Part shown: positions 1 to 6,350 of the stretch, piece after piece
Layout of the letters: every line of letters starts with the position of its first letter
Numbering within the stretch: the stretch's first letter is position 1
NCBI GenBank assembly: GCA_964567295.1
Contig: CAZMLU010000074.1
Coordinates: 1 to 6,801, forward strand
From: SLJK01 sp964567295
GTDB lineage: Bacteria > Bacillota > Dethiobacteria > DTU022 > UBA8154
Reading direction: 5' to 3'
DNA: 6,801 nucleotides
Program-made: the position numbers and the translations under genes
Notes under the pieces: generated by a model
Databases searched by the model: none
What the model was told of the DNA's origin: nothing
The model's input: the letters and a program-made list of their open reading frames with translations, nothing else

Positions 1-1292
1 AAATTACTGTTTTCCGCGGCTGCCGATTCCAAATAATCATCGTAAACCAGGTCTTCCTCGTACCGCGCCCCGTAGAGCAAATCCGCTTTTCCCGCAAACT
101 CATAATCTTTCCGATCAAAAATACTTTGTACCACGGATACAAAGGGAGTTATGCCGATCCCGTTGGCGATAAAAAGCAGCTCCTCGCTTTCAAGGTTTAC
201 CCGAAGCTCTCTACCAAGAGGCCCCTTCAGGGTCAGCAGGTCACCCTCCCGGAAGCTGTTGAAAAGTAAATTTGTCCCGTAACCATCGGGAAGGCACTTC
301 ACAGTTACGCGAATTTCTGTTTTGTCTTTGCTGGAGCCGGAGATCGTATAAGCTCTGTACATCTGCCTACTTTTTTCGATCTCTAACAGCACAAACTGCC
401 CGGGTTCATAAAACATGTGGGACGGCTCGAGCAGTTCAAAGGTATATTCCCTAATATTATCCTGCAATTCACTGATAGATTTAATCCGGGCTGAATAATA
501 ACGCGCTTCTTCAAACCCATCGAGAGAAACACTCTGTTTCAACTCCTCTGCCTGCCGGTCGTTAGCAAGGTGTAAAATGCCTGCAGGACAATTGTTAATA
601 CACGTGTCGCAGCGGATACACCGTTCATCTTCAAAGCGGTTACCTTCGGAAAAGCCCAGGTAAGGTTCTAACTGGATGGGACAAACCCTGGCGCATTTTG
701 CACAGGAATGACATAGGGCAGGGTGTTCTAAGGCCACTTTTTCATCAAAGCGCCCGGTCAAGCCAAGGGCTTTACCCAATTTGTACAAGACGGCCTGCAT
801 AGTTCCCATGGGACAAAACTGGCACCAGGTCCGAGGATTAATGGCCACCGCCAGCAAACCTCCCACTAACAGCACCATAAGATAAGTATTGGCAAAAATA
901 AATCCCAACCTCTCGTAAAATTCAGCGGTTCCCATAGCTTCATAAACAACAAAAAACCTGGCAGTCATGTTATAGATGAAAAATAGCAGAACAGCTGCGA
1001 TCAGGGGTCGAGAGCGCAAAATGGCAGGAATTTTTACATGCCTGCTGAGGGGCTGCAGCAGATTATCAAAAAAGCTGCCGTGGGGGCAGTAATTGCCGCA
1101 CCAGTATTTCCCTTTAAACAAACTCATTACGATTAGGGCAGCCATAATAAAGGGCACCAGCAACCCCAGAGCAGGAACAAACTGGCCGCCAACGCCGATC
1201 AGGATGGTCAATAACCAAGCATAACGCCTGAAAAGCGTAAAAGACCTGTTCGTTTTAATATAAAAAGATACTGAATCACCACTGCTACCCAT
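1..1292 (-). CDS. NapH-like membrane polyferredoxin fused to FAD/NAD(P) reductase domain (partial, C-terminus off window)
   Basis: An uninterrupted reading frame of 430 codons starts at ATG 1292-1290, eight bases after GGAGG (1305-1301), and leaves the window at its left edge. Residues about 24-58, 96-115 and 132-151 are hydrophobic and probably membrane-spanning. Each membrane pair is followed by a NapH/NosR-type cysteine motif: C65-x3-C69-P and C157-x2-C160-P. Two ferredoxin motifs follow, C194-x2-C197-x2-C200-x3-C204-P and C225-x2-C228-x2-C231-x3-C235-P, each expected to bind a [4Fe-4S] cluster. From about 265 the sequence matches the ferredoxin-NADP reductase fold: R313-x-Y315-T316-x-S318 fits the FAD-binding RxYTxS motif, and G378-I-G-I-T-P383 begins the pyridine-nucleotide domain. 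Inferred role: electron transfer between NAD(P)H or a flavin and membrane iron-sulfur carriers; substrate and direction are unknown. The rest of the NAD domain, and any C-terminal 2Fe-2S domain, would lie outside. Domain assignment is firm, physiological role is not. Confidence 0.88.
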   Translation of the reverse strand, partial: MGSSGDSVSFYIKTNRSFTLFRRYAWLLTILIGVGGQFVPALGLLVPFIMAALIVMSLFKGKYWCGNYCPHGSFFDNLLQPLSRHVKIPAILRSRPLIAAVLLFFIYNMTARFFVVYEAMGTAEFYERLGFIFANTYLMVLLVGGLLAVAINPRTWCQFCPMGTMQAVLYKLGKALGLTGRFDEKVALEHPALCHSCAKCARVCPIQLEPYLGFSEGNRFEDERCIRCDTCINNCPAGILHLANDRQAEELKQSVSLDGFEEARYYSARIKSISELQDNIREYTFELLEPSHMFYEPGQFVLLEIEKSRQMYRAYTISGSSKDKTEIRVTVKCLPDGYGTNLLFNSFREGDLLTLKGPLGRELRVNLESEELLFIANGIGITPFVSVVQSIFDRKDYEFAGKADLLYGARYEEDLVYDDYLESAAAENSN

Positions 1293-1372
1293 AAAAAAAA
1301 CCTCCAAACATTTTTGGCTTGAAATCCTTAACAACACCCTGTGCGTAACTATTATTTCATTTTTTTAATACT

Positions 1373-1407
1373 TTTCCTGTCACTATAATTAATAGTATAA
1401 AACTATT
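1373..1407 (-). promoter_or_regulatory. Candidate promoter/operator of the redox gene
   Basis: On the minus strand TATACT (1399-1394) could be a -10 box about 100 bases before the ATG at 1292; the best -35 17 bases upstream is weak (TTTCAA, 3 of 6). The box sits inside two overlapping short inverted repeats: ACTAT (1382-1386), ATAGT (1392-1396) and ACTAT (1402-1406), each separated by five bases. This spacing could suit a dimeric regulator, but the stretch is AT-rich and no known operator consensus is matched. The rest of 1293-1508 holds only the ribosome site and a weak GGGAGA/TCTCCC hairpin (1425-1449) without a T run; no gene is seen. Confidence 0.28.
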
Positions 1408-1508
1408 TTCCTGCTTTTGAAAGAGGGAGATAACAGGCCCCCGTCTCCCCTTGACATCTATATACCAGTTTTCCCATCTTTTCGTATAGCTCTCCTTTAT
1501 AATAACTT

Positions 1509-1534
1509 TGGGCTGTACCCGATAAAATAAACAC
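1509..1534 (+). repeat. Left terminal inverted repeat of the IS3-family element
   Basis: This end starts with TGGG and contains GTACCCGAT, which is repeated in inverted orientation at the other end. Seventeen of 26 positions agree with the right repeat, most of them in the first 15. It lies at the 3' side of the transposase genes, 21 bp beyond the orfB stop codon. Confidence 0.85.
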
Positions 1535-1555
1535 TAAAAACTGCGATATGCTCAC

Positions 1556-2457
1556 TTAAGCTGCTAATATATCTTTGATTCTGTTCTCGTATTCCAGAGG
1601 GGAAAAATACTTCAAGCTGGAGTGCAATCTTATTCGGTTGTAAAATATTTCTATGTATTCAAATATAGCATTTTTAGCTTCTTTTCTGGTTGCAAAGTTA
1701 TTTAAGTGAACCATTTCGCTCTTTAGACTGCTGAAAAATGACTCTTTATAAGCGTTATCGTAACAATTGCCTTTTCTGCTCATGCTGGGTATAAAGCCAT
1801 GTTCTTTTAATAAATCCTGATGGGCATAGCTGGCGTATTGAACTCCTTGGTCAGAATGATGTATGACTCCTGAAGGCGGCTTTTCGCACCATATAGCCCG
1901 TTTTAAGGCATGTATGACTAACTCTTTATTCATGGTTTTATCCATGGCCCAGCCAATTATTTTGCGGTGGCATAAATCAATAACAGTAGCTAAATATAAC
2001 CAGCCTTCTTTAGTCCAAATATACGTTATATCAGCAGCCCAGGCCTGGTTGGGTTGTGCAAAGGTGGTGTATTGACCAAGGATATTTTCAGCAACCGGAT
2101 AATTATGCTTGGAGTTAGTGGTAGCTTTGTATTTCAGGGTTTTTTTGATTTAATGCAGTGCTTTTTCATGAGACAGTGAACCCGGTTTTTGCTACATTTG
2201 TAGTTGCGTCTAAGCTCCTCAGTAATCTTTCTAACTCCATAAATACCACGGGAACGACGATGACTATTGTTGGTTTCTTTTAAAAGTCTTTCGTCGGAGC
2301 GCTCACGCTTGCTCTTGGGGCGTTTTCTCCAGTTATAGTAACCGCTTCTGGATACATCTAAGACCTGGCACATCTTCTCCACCCGAAAATCGAAGCGGTG
2401 ATTATCAATAAATTGATACCTTATTTCCGGGGGTTTGCGAAGATAGCCGCTGCCTTT
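1556..2457 (-). pseudogene. IS3-family transposase OrfB (DDE integrase), frameshifted
   Basis: OrfB is the catalytic subunit that cuts and joins IS ends, normally made as an OrfAB fusion by -1 ribosomal frameshifting. The frame opens at 2457 next to the A-run ending orfA. A segment from GTG 2382 to a stop at 2136-2134 carries the N-terminal region (MCQVLDVSRSGYYNW). It ends because an A7 run (2146-2140, minus strand) throws it out of frame; adding one A would restore a continuous IKSKKTLKYKATT-like segment. The remaining frame to TAA 1558-1556 carries the integrase core with D in AADITY (2032-2030), D in HHSDQG (1852-1850) and E in NAYKESFF (1744-1742), a canonical D-35-E spacing. All catalytic residues are therefore intact and only the frame is broken. 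The lesion could be real decay or a homopolymer sequencing error. Confidence 0.88.
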
Positions 2458-2719
2458 TTAATATCTTGTTCTCTTCTTCCAAATCAGCTATACGCTTTTT
2501 TAATTGTTTTACATCTTCGTCCTCAGGTCGGCGCTTGCCGCTCCCCGGAAAAGCATCACCTTGATGGGACCTGTACTCTTCTATCCAACGGTAAAGGGTC
2601 TTATTAGTTCCAATGCCAAGATCATGAGCTACACTACTTACTGCTCGCCCTTTCTCTTCTACTAAGCGTACAGCTTCCATCTTAAATTCTCTATCATAAC
2701 TTTTTTTCCGTGAACCCAT
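2405..2719 (-). CDS. IS3-family transposase OrfA, C-terminal tail altered by frameshift
   Basis: OrfA binds the terminal repeats and regulates transposition. ATG 2719-2717 is preceded by GGAGG with good spacing. The 104-residue frame has an N-terminal helix-turn-helix (about 10-48, FKMEAVRLVEEKG through LGIGTNKTLYRW), a GSGKRRPEDED linker, and a leucine-zipper-like helix (about 72-89, VKQLKKRIADLEEENKILK) used for multimerisation. After ILK the tail is atypical (RQRLSSQTPGNKVSIY). One more A in the A5 run at 2459-2455 would give the usual family ending ILKKAAAIFA followed shortly by a stop, and would recreate an A-AAA-AAG slippery heptamer. So the visible C-terminus is probably the product of a one-base deletion. 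DNA-binding parts look intact. Confidence 0.85.
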   Translation of the reverse strand: MGSRKKSYDREFKMEAVRLVEEKGRAVSSVAHDLGIGTNKTLYRWIEEYRSHQGDAFPGSGKRRPEDEDVKQLKKRIADLEEENKILKRQRLSSQTPGNKVSIY

Positions 2720-2742
2720 TGATAGACACCTCCAATAAATTT

Positions 2743-2771
2743 ATTTTATCTTGATTTTACGTGTCGAGCAA
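2743..2771 (-). promoter_or_regulatory. Candidate transposase promoter overlapping the right IS end
   Basis: On the minus strand TTGCTC (2771-2766, 3 of 6 to TTGACA) and TAAAAT (2748-2743, 5 of 6 to TATAAT) are separated by 17 bases, and lie just upstream of the orfA ribosome site. A weak promoter partly within the terminal repeat is the usual arrangement in IS3-family elements. The call rests on spacing and position only. Confidence 0.4.
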
Positions 2772-2786
2772 ATCGGGTACGGTTCA
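2761..2786 (-). repeat. Right terminal inverted repeat of the IS3-family element
   Basis: Read inward on the minus strand it begins TGAACC and contains GTACCCGAT, the counterpart of the left end. It lies upstream of orfA and overlaps the -35 box of a possible transposase promoter, as is common in this family. Confidence 0.85.
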
Positions 2787-2868
2787 CTTCGATAGGCAGA
2801 TTTAATGTTAATTGTCACACCGTCTGACATCCCCGAGACATTCACCTCTCAACCAATGACACTTCAGC

Positions 2869-2903
2869 AAATGTTGTCAACAACCCCGTCCCCGTCCCCC
2901 CCC
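2869..2903 (-). repeat. C-rich repeat copy upstream of htpG, inverted relative to the copies downstream
   Basis: Read on the minus strand this is a GGGGACGGGG block, then TTG, then TTGACAACATTT. The downstream copies (4995-5046 and 5147-5198) have GGGGACGGGG, TAC, TTGACAACATTT, giving 23 of 25 identical positions in opposite orientation. This copy lacks the left hairpin arm and instead has an extra GGGGAC unit and a run of eight C (2896-2903, plus strand). Degenerate TGACA/TGTCA motifs continue leftwards to about 2814, perhaps more decayed repeat. No gene is seen in 2787-3048. Confidence 0.7.
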
Positions 2904-3007
2904 TCTTTCTCTAATCGCTTATGAGGCTTTTCTCCTGCCGGAATTGCATTCAGGGGCAAAATTTGATATAAACATATAGAGGGGCTATGTACAGGTTTTT
3001 ACCTTAC

Positions 3008-3013
3008 TATAAT
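3008..3013 (+). promoter_or_regulatory. Candidate -10 box for htpG
   Basis: A perfect TATAAT lies 35 bases before the htpG ATG, giving a leader of roughly 30 bases with the ribosome site inside it. No good -35 hexamer is found 16-18 bases upstream, so it may need an activator or be incidental. No CIRCE operator (TTAGCACTC-N9-GAGTGCTAA) is present between the IS and htpG, which argues against HrcA control. Confidence 0.35.
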
Positions 3014-3048
3014 CCAAATTTAATTCTGGGAAAAAGGAGGAGATCGTT

Positions 3049-4989
3049 ATGGCTACAAAAGGCTTTCAAGCAGAAACCAAGAGACTTCTGGAGATTGTGA
3101 TTAATTCGATTTACTCGAACAAGGAGGTCTTTTTGAGGGAATTGCTTTCTAATGCCAGTGATGCAATTGACAAATTGTATTACAAGTCTTTGACTGATGA
3201 TTCGATTACTTTCGTCAAAGATGATTATTATATTAAAATTACTTTGGATAAGGAAAACAGGCTTCTGAAGGTTTCTGATACAGGTATCGGGATGACGATG
3301 GAGGAGATGGAGGATAATTTGGGTATTATCGCCAGGAGCGGTTCTCTCGATTTCAAAAAGGCGGTTGAGATAGAAGACGGGCACGATATTATCGGTCAGT
3401 TTGGAATCGGGTTTTATTCGGCTTTTATGGTGGCGGATACTGTTACTATCGTCAGCAGGGCTTTTGGAAGTGACGAGGCCTATAAGTGGGAATCAACCGG
3501 TGTGGAAGGGTATACCATTGTTCCTTCTGAAAAGGATTCGGTTGGTACGGATGTGATTTTAAAGATTAGGGAAAATACGGAAGACGAAGAAGAGGACCAT
3601 GATCGTTACCTGGACGAGTTAAGTGTAAAGGCTATAGTTAAAAAATACTCTGATTTTATCAGGTATCCTATTATTATGGAGATACCGAAGACCAGGCCGA
3701 AATCGGAAGAGGGCGTAGAAGAAAAAGAGCACGAACACGAGCATGGGCAAAAGGATAAGCCGGAACAAGAGTATGAAGAGTATGTCGAGGAAGAAACGGT
3801 TAACAGTATGGTCCCTATTTGGGAGAGGAATAAGAATGAGCTGACTGAGGAGGACTATTTAAATTTTTATGCGGAGCGACATTACGGCTTCGATGAGCCC
3901 TTAACTTATATGCATATCAATGCTGAAGGGACGGTTAGTTTTAAGGCGGTTTTATTTGTTCCGGAGAAGCCTCCCTTTGATTTTTATACCAAGGATTACG
4001 AAAAAGGCCTGGAGCTTTACTCCAACGGCGTTCTAATTATGAATAAGTGTGGGGAGCTTTTGCCTGATTATTTCAGTTTTGTCAAGGGTGTCGTTGATTC
4101 TGAGGATCTTTCTCTTAATATTTCGAGGGAAATGCTGCAGCACGATCGGCAGTTGAATATTATCGCCAAGAATATCAAGAGCAGGATTAAAAAGGAACTG
4201 AAAGAGGTTATGGAGAATAAGCGGGATAAATATGAGGAGTTTTTTAATTCCTTCGGACGGCAGTTAAAATTCGGCATCTACAGTGATTTTGGGCAAAACA
4301 AGGAGACTTTGGCGGACCTGCTTCTGTTCTATTCGTCGAAGGAGAAGAAGATGGTATCCCTTGATGAATATTTCTCCAGGATGCCCGAGGACCAGGAATA
4401 TATTTACTATGCTACGGGAGAATCTGTGGGCAGGGTTGATAAGCTGCCCCAAGCGGAGTTTGTGAAAGATAAGGGCTATGAGATTCTTTATCTGACGGAA
4501 GATGTGGATGAATTCGCCATCAAAATGATGAGAACTTACAAAGAGAAGGAATTTAAGTCTGTTTCCAGTAAGGATCTGGGCTTAGAAAAAGGCGAAGAGG
4601 AAGATAAAGCAGCCGAGGAGACGGCCAAAGAGTATGAGGAAATGTTCAATAAGATGCAAGAGGTTTTGTCTGATAAAGTTAAAACGGTGAGGGCATCGAA
4701 ACGGTTAAAAGATCACCCGGTGTGCCTCTCTAATGAGGGTGAGATATCAATTGAAATGGAAAAAATTCTAAGCGCTATGCCCCAAAACCAAAATATAGAG
4801 GCAGAAAAGGCACTGGAGATTAATTTAAACCACCAGGTCTTTCAATCGCTGAAAGAAGCATACGAACAAAGTGAGGAAAAGTTTAAGTTGTATACGGATC
4901 TTTTATATAATCAGGCCTGTCTCATAGAAGGACTACCCATAGACGACCCCGTGGAATACACTAATAATGTTTGCAAAATAATGGAGTAA
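3049..4989 (+). CDS. htpG: HtpG, bacterial Hsp90 molecular chaperone
   Basis: HtpG is a cytosolic homodimeric ATP-dependent chaperone that remodels client proteins, often with the DnaK system. The 646-residue product starts at ATG 3049, eight bases after AAGGAGG (3034-3040). The N-terminal GHKL ATPase is clear: catalytic E31 and N35 in LRELLSNASDA, DTGIGM at 77-82, and IGQFGIGFYSAF at 115-126. The middle domain contains the conserved R360 in NISREML, which contacts ATP phosphate. The C-terminal dimerisation domain ends in the Firmicute-like NQACLIEGLPIDDP and has no eukaryotic MEEVD tail. Between N and middle domains, residues about 214-250 form a long acidic linker containing H-E-H-E-H (228-232), which helps explain a length slightly above the roughly 625 residues usual in bacteria. 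The gene is monocistronic on its strand, with a hairpin just beyond the stop. Identification is secure; regulation is not evident. Confidence 0.98.
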   Translation: MATKGFQAETKRLLEIVINSIYSNKEVFLRELLSNASDAIDKLYYKSLTDDSITFVKDDYYIKITLDKENRLLKVSDTGIGMTMEEMEDNLGIIARSGSLDFKKAVEIEDGHDIIGQFGIGFYSAFMVADTVTIVSRAFGSDEAYKWESTGVEGYTIVPSEKDSVGTDVILKIRENTEDEEEDHDRYLDELSVKAIVKKYSDFIRYPIIMEIPKTRPKSEEGVEEKEHEHEHGQKDKPEQEYEEYVEEETVNSMVPIWERNKNELTEEDYLNFYAERHYGFDEPLTYMHINAEGTVSFKAVLFVPEKPPFDFYTKDYEKGLELYSNGVLIMNKCGELLPDYFSFVKGVVDSEDLSLNISREMLQHDRQLNIIAKNIKSRIKKELKEVMENKRDKYEEFFNSFGRQLKFGIYSDFGQNKETLADLLLFYSSKEKKMVSLDEYFSRMPEDQEYIYYATGESVGRVDKLPQAEFVKDKGYEILYLTEDVDEFAIKMMRTYKEKEFKSVSSKDLGLEKGEEEDKAAEETAKEYEEMFNKMQEVLSDKVKTVRASKRLKDHPVCLSNEGEISIEMEKILSAMPQNQNIEAEKALEINLNHQVFQSLKEAYEQSEEKFKLYTDLLYNQACLIEGLPIDDPVEYTNNVCKIME

Positions 4990-4994
4990 AGCAG

Positions 4995-5046
4995 CGGGAC
5001 GAAATGTTGTCAAGGGGACGGGGTACTTGACAACATTTTGGCGTTA
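4995..5046 (+). repeat. 52-bp hairpin repeat, copy B (left side of scaffold gap)
   Basis: The unit holds a perfect 12-bp inverted repeat, AAATGTTGTCAA (5002-5013) and TTGACAACATTT (5027-5038), around the 13-base loop GGGGACGGGGTAC. It begins five bases after the htpG stop. The identical 52 bases recur at 5147-5198, exactly on the other side of the run of N. The form resembles the GGGGAC-containing palindromic repeats scattered in many clostridial genomes; that parallel is from memory, not from a search. Confidence 0.9.
5002..5040 (+). terminator. Possible htpG terminator hairpin formed by repeat copy B
   Basis: The 12-bp perfect stem (extendable to 14 with G-T and C-G pairs) ends in TTTT and starts 12 bases after the htpG stop codon. 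A rho-independent terminator role is plausible by position, but the stem is AT-rich and the T run is short and partly within the stem. The palindrome would work equally for the convergent deacetylase gene. Confidence 0.4.
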
Positions 5047-5146
5047 NNNNNNNNNNNNNNNNNNNNNNNNNNNNNNNNNNNNNNNNNNNNNNNNNNNNNN
5101 NNNNNNNNNNNNNNNNNNNNNNNNNNNNNNNNNNNNNNNNNNNNNN
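5047..5146. other. Scaffold gap of 100 N
   Basis: Exactly 100 undetermined bases, the conventional placeholder for a gap of unknown length. The contig ends on either side carry the same 52 bases, so the true sequence here may be absent, short, or a longer repeat array. Confidence 0.99.
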
Positions 5147-5198
5147 CGGGACGAAATGTTGTCAAGGGGACGGGGTACTTGACAACATTTTGGCGTTA
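5147..5198 (+). repeat. 52-bp hairpin repeat, copy B' (right side of scaffold gap)
   Basis: Identical at all 52 positions to 4995-5046, starting at the first called base after the gap. The hairpin arms are 5154-5165 and 5179-5190. It may be a genuine second copy, or the same locus represented twice by overlapping contig ends. Confidence 0.9.
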
Positions 5199-5208
5199 AG
5201 GTTCTCCT

Positions 5209-5242
5209 GAGGACGGGGCTGTTGCCACCCTTTTGGCGTTAA
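5209..5242 (+). repeat. Diverged third repeat copy C
   Basis: Aligned without gaps to 5166-5199, 27 of 34 positions are identical, including GGACGGGG and the final TTTTGGCGTTAA. The offset from copy B' is 43 bp, so the two form a tandem pair. The right hairpin arm is degraded (GTTGCCACC in place of CTTGACAACA), so the fold is lost. No gene is seen between here and the deacetylase stop at 5321. Confidence 0.75.
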
Positions 5243-5320
5243 TATGTTATGTGGGTGACAGGGCACGCACTATGCGCCGGGATAGACGAGCTTTAAGAGG
5301 TGGTTCCCCTTTGGCACTGT

Positions 5321-6298
5321 TTAGCGGTGCTTGACTTCTACTGCTCCCTGGCTTAAAACACCGAACTGGTAGCCCCAGTCCTTATATGCTTCGATTACAG
5401 CCGGAAGTGCTTCCACGGTGGTATGACGGTTCTTACTGTCATGGAAGAGCACCACCAGGTCTCCTTCCACGCGCCGGGCCCCTTCCAGGGCATTGTCAAT
5501 AATCTCTTTGCTGCTTAAATCCCCGCTGCCATCACCGGTAGAGACATTCCAATCGAAATAATCGTAGCCCCTGTTTTCAATTTTGGTAATGAGATCCTCT
5601 ACGATAATGTTATATTCGGAGACTTCTTGAGCCATGGCACTGCTGGAGCCTCCGGGGAAACGCATTATATCCATTGTTATTTCCGTTTGGTTTTGGATAT
5701 GCTGTTCCAGGCGCAAAAAATCCTCCATGAAAGTATCCGGTGACTGGTAGATCTTATGAAAATTGTGGGTGTAAGTGTGATTGCCCAGGACATGACCTTC
5801 TGCCAGAATCCTCTGGTAGATATCGCTCTGGCCAGAGTGGTTGTTTCCGGTAACAAAAAAAGTGGCGCTGATACCGTATTTTTCCAAAATATCGAGGATT
5901 TTCAGAGTATTTTGGCTGGGGCCATCATCGAAAGTGAGGTATGCCACCGACCCGTTTGCGTTTGGGTTTGTGCCTGCCCCGGGCCTGCTTGTATCCCCGC
6001 TGTTATTGCTGTCAGGGGCAGTTTCGCCGCTGTCACCATTTTCTTCCCGGGTTTCCCGGTATTTTTCCTGCCAGTAGAGCTTGTTTTCTTTCGTTTCTTG
6101 ATATTCTTCTCGCAGCTCTTTATACTCTTCTTCCCTTCTTTCTAATTCATCTTCGGCACTTTCCAGCCGTTCTTCCAAAATCTCGGACTCCTCTTGAAAA
6201 TTGTTACTTTGCCCTGAGAAAGGGGAGGAACATCCAGCTGCCGCTGCAGCTATCATTATTATTAATATTACCGCCCAATACTTGTACCGTTTTTTCAT
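5321..6298 (-). CDS. Polysaccharide deacetylase (NodB/CE4), predicted lipoprotein with coiled-coil stalk
   Basis: CE4 enzymes remove N-acetyl (or O-acetyl) groups from peptidoglycan, chitin-like or exopolysaccharide chains using a divalent metal. The 325-residue product has a lipoprotein signal (KKR, a hydrophobic stretch, then AAAGC with C23 as the lipidation site), a highly charged coiled coil (about 35-86), a Gly/Asn/Ser/Pro-rich spacer (87-116) and a NodB domain (117 to about 318). Motifs are complete: TFDDGPS (D124 as base, D125 as metal ligand), NHTYTH (metal ligands H174 and H178), RFPGG (213-217), DW (249-250) and LFHDS with H286. The start ATG 6298-6296 follows AAGGAG by nine bases. 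It is expected to sit on the outer face of the membrane with the catalytic domain held off by the coiled coil. Substrate cannot be told from sequence; peptidoglycan is the likeliest guess. It converges with htpG across the repeat region. Confidence 0.95.
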   Translation of the reverse strand: MKKRYKYWAVILIIMIAAAAAGCSSPFSGQSNNFQEESEILEERLESAEDELERREEEYKELREEYQETKENKLYWQEKYRETREENGDSGETAPDSNNSGDTSRPGAGTNPNANGSVAYLTFDDGPSQNTLKILDILEKYGISATFFVTGNNHSGQSDIYQRILAEGHVLGNHTYTHNFHKIYQSPDTFMEDFLRLEQHIQNQTEITMDIMRFPGGSSSAMAQEVSEYNIIVEDLITKIENRGYDYFDWNVSTGDGSGDLSSKEIIDNALEGARRVEGDLVVLFHDSKNRHTTVEALPAVIEAYKDWGYQFGVLSQGAVEVKHR

Positions 6299-6350
6299 AG
6301 GGGAGCTCTCCTTTTTGAATTATCTTCTTGAAAAAACTGCCATTTTTGAT

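Larger units (their letters stand above)
1509..2786 (-). mobile_element. IS3-family insertion sequence, 1278 bp, transposase frames disrupted
   Basis: The element is bounded by imperfect terminal inverted repeats beginning TG: TGGGCTGTACCCGAT at 1509-1523, and TGAACCGTACCCGAT read inward on the minus strand from 2786. These match at 12 of 15 positions with all three differences being transitions; weaker similarity continues to about 26 bases, ending in ACAC. The trinucleotide CTT occurs directly outside both ends (1506-1508 and 2787-2789), a 3-bp target duplication as is usual for IS3-family elements. Inside, on the minus strand, are orfA (helix-turn-helix plus leucine zipper) and orfB (DDE integrase), the standard IS3 arrangement. 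It sits about 217 bp upstream of the redox gene and points the same way. Ends are well preserved, but A-run length changes break orfA/orfB, so as written it should be non-autonomous. Subgroup cannot be fixed without a database comparison. Confidence 0.9.

Noticed and set aside
1451..1503. Plus-strand promoter from TTGACA (1451) and TATAAT (1498)
   Set aside because: The spacing is about 41 bases, far beyond a usable 16-18, and no plus-strand gene follows.
1863..2607. Plus-strand short frames inside the insertion sequence
   Set aside because: They are antisense to the transposase reading frames, and IS3-family elements do not encode genes on that strand.
3007..3384. Minus-strand 125-codon frame over the start of htpG
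   Set aside because: It is antisense to the conserved HtpG ATPase domain and shows no ribosome site or domain of its own.
4995..5242. CRISPR array suggested by the repeated hairpin units
   Set aside because: There are only two identical copies and one diverged copy, no regular unique spacers and no cas gene; the identical pair flanks an assembly gap.
5756..6300. Several plus-strand open frames rich in Phe, Leu and Pro
   Set aside because: They are antisense to the coiled-coil and spacer codons of the deacetylase, whose biased codons leave the other strand open by chance.
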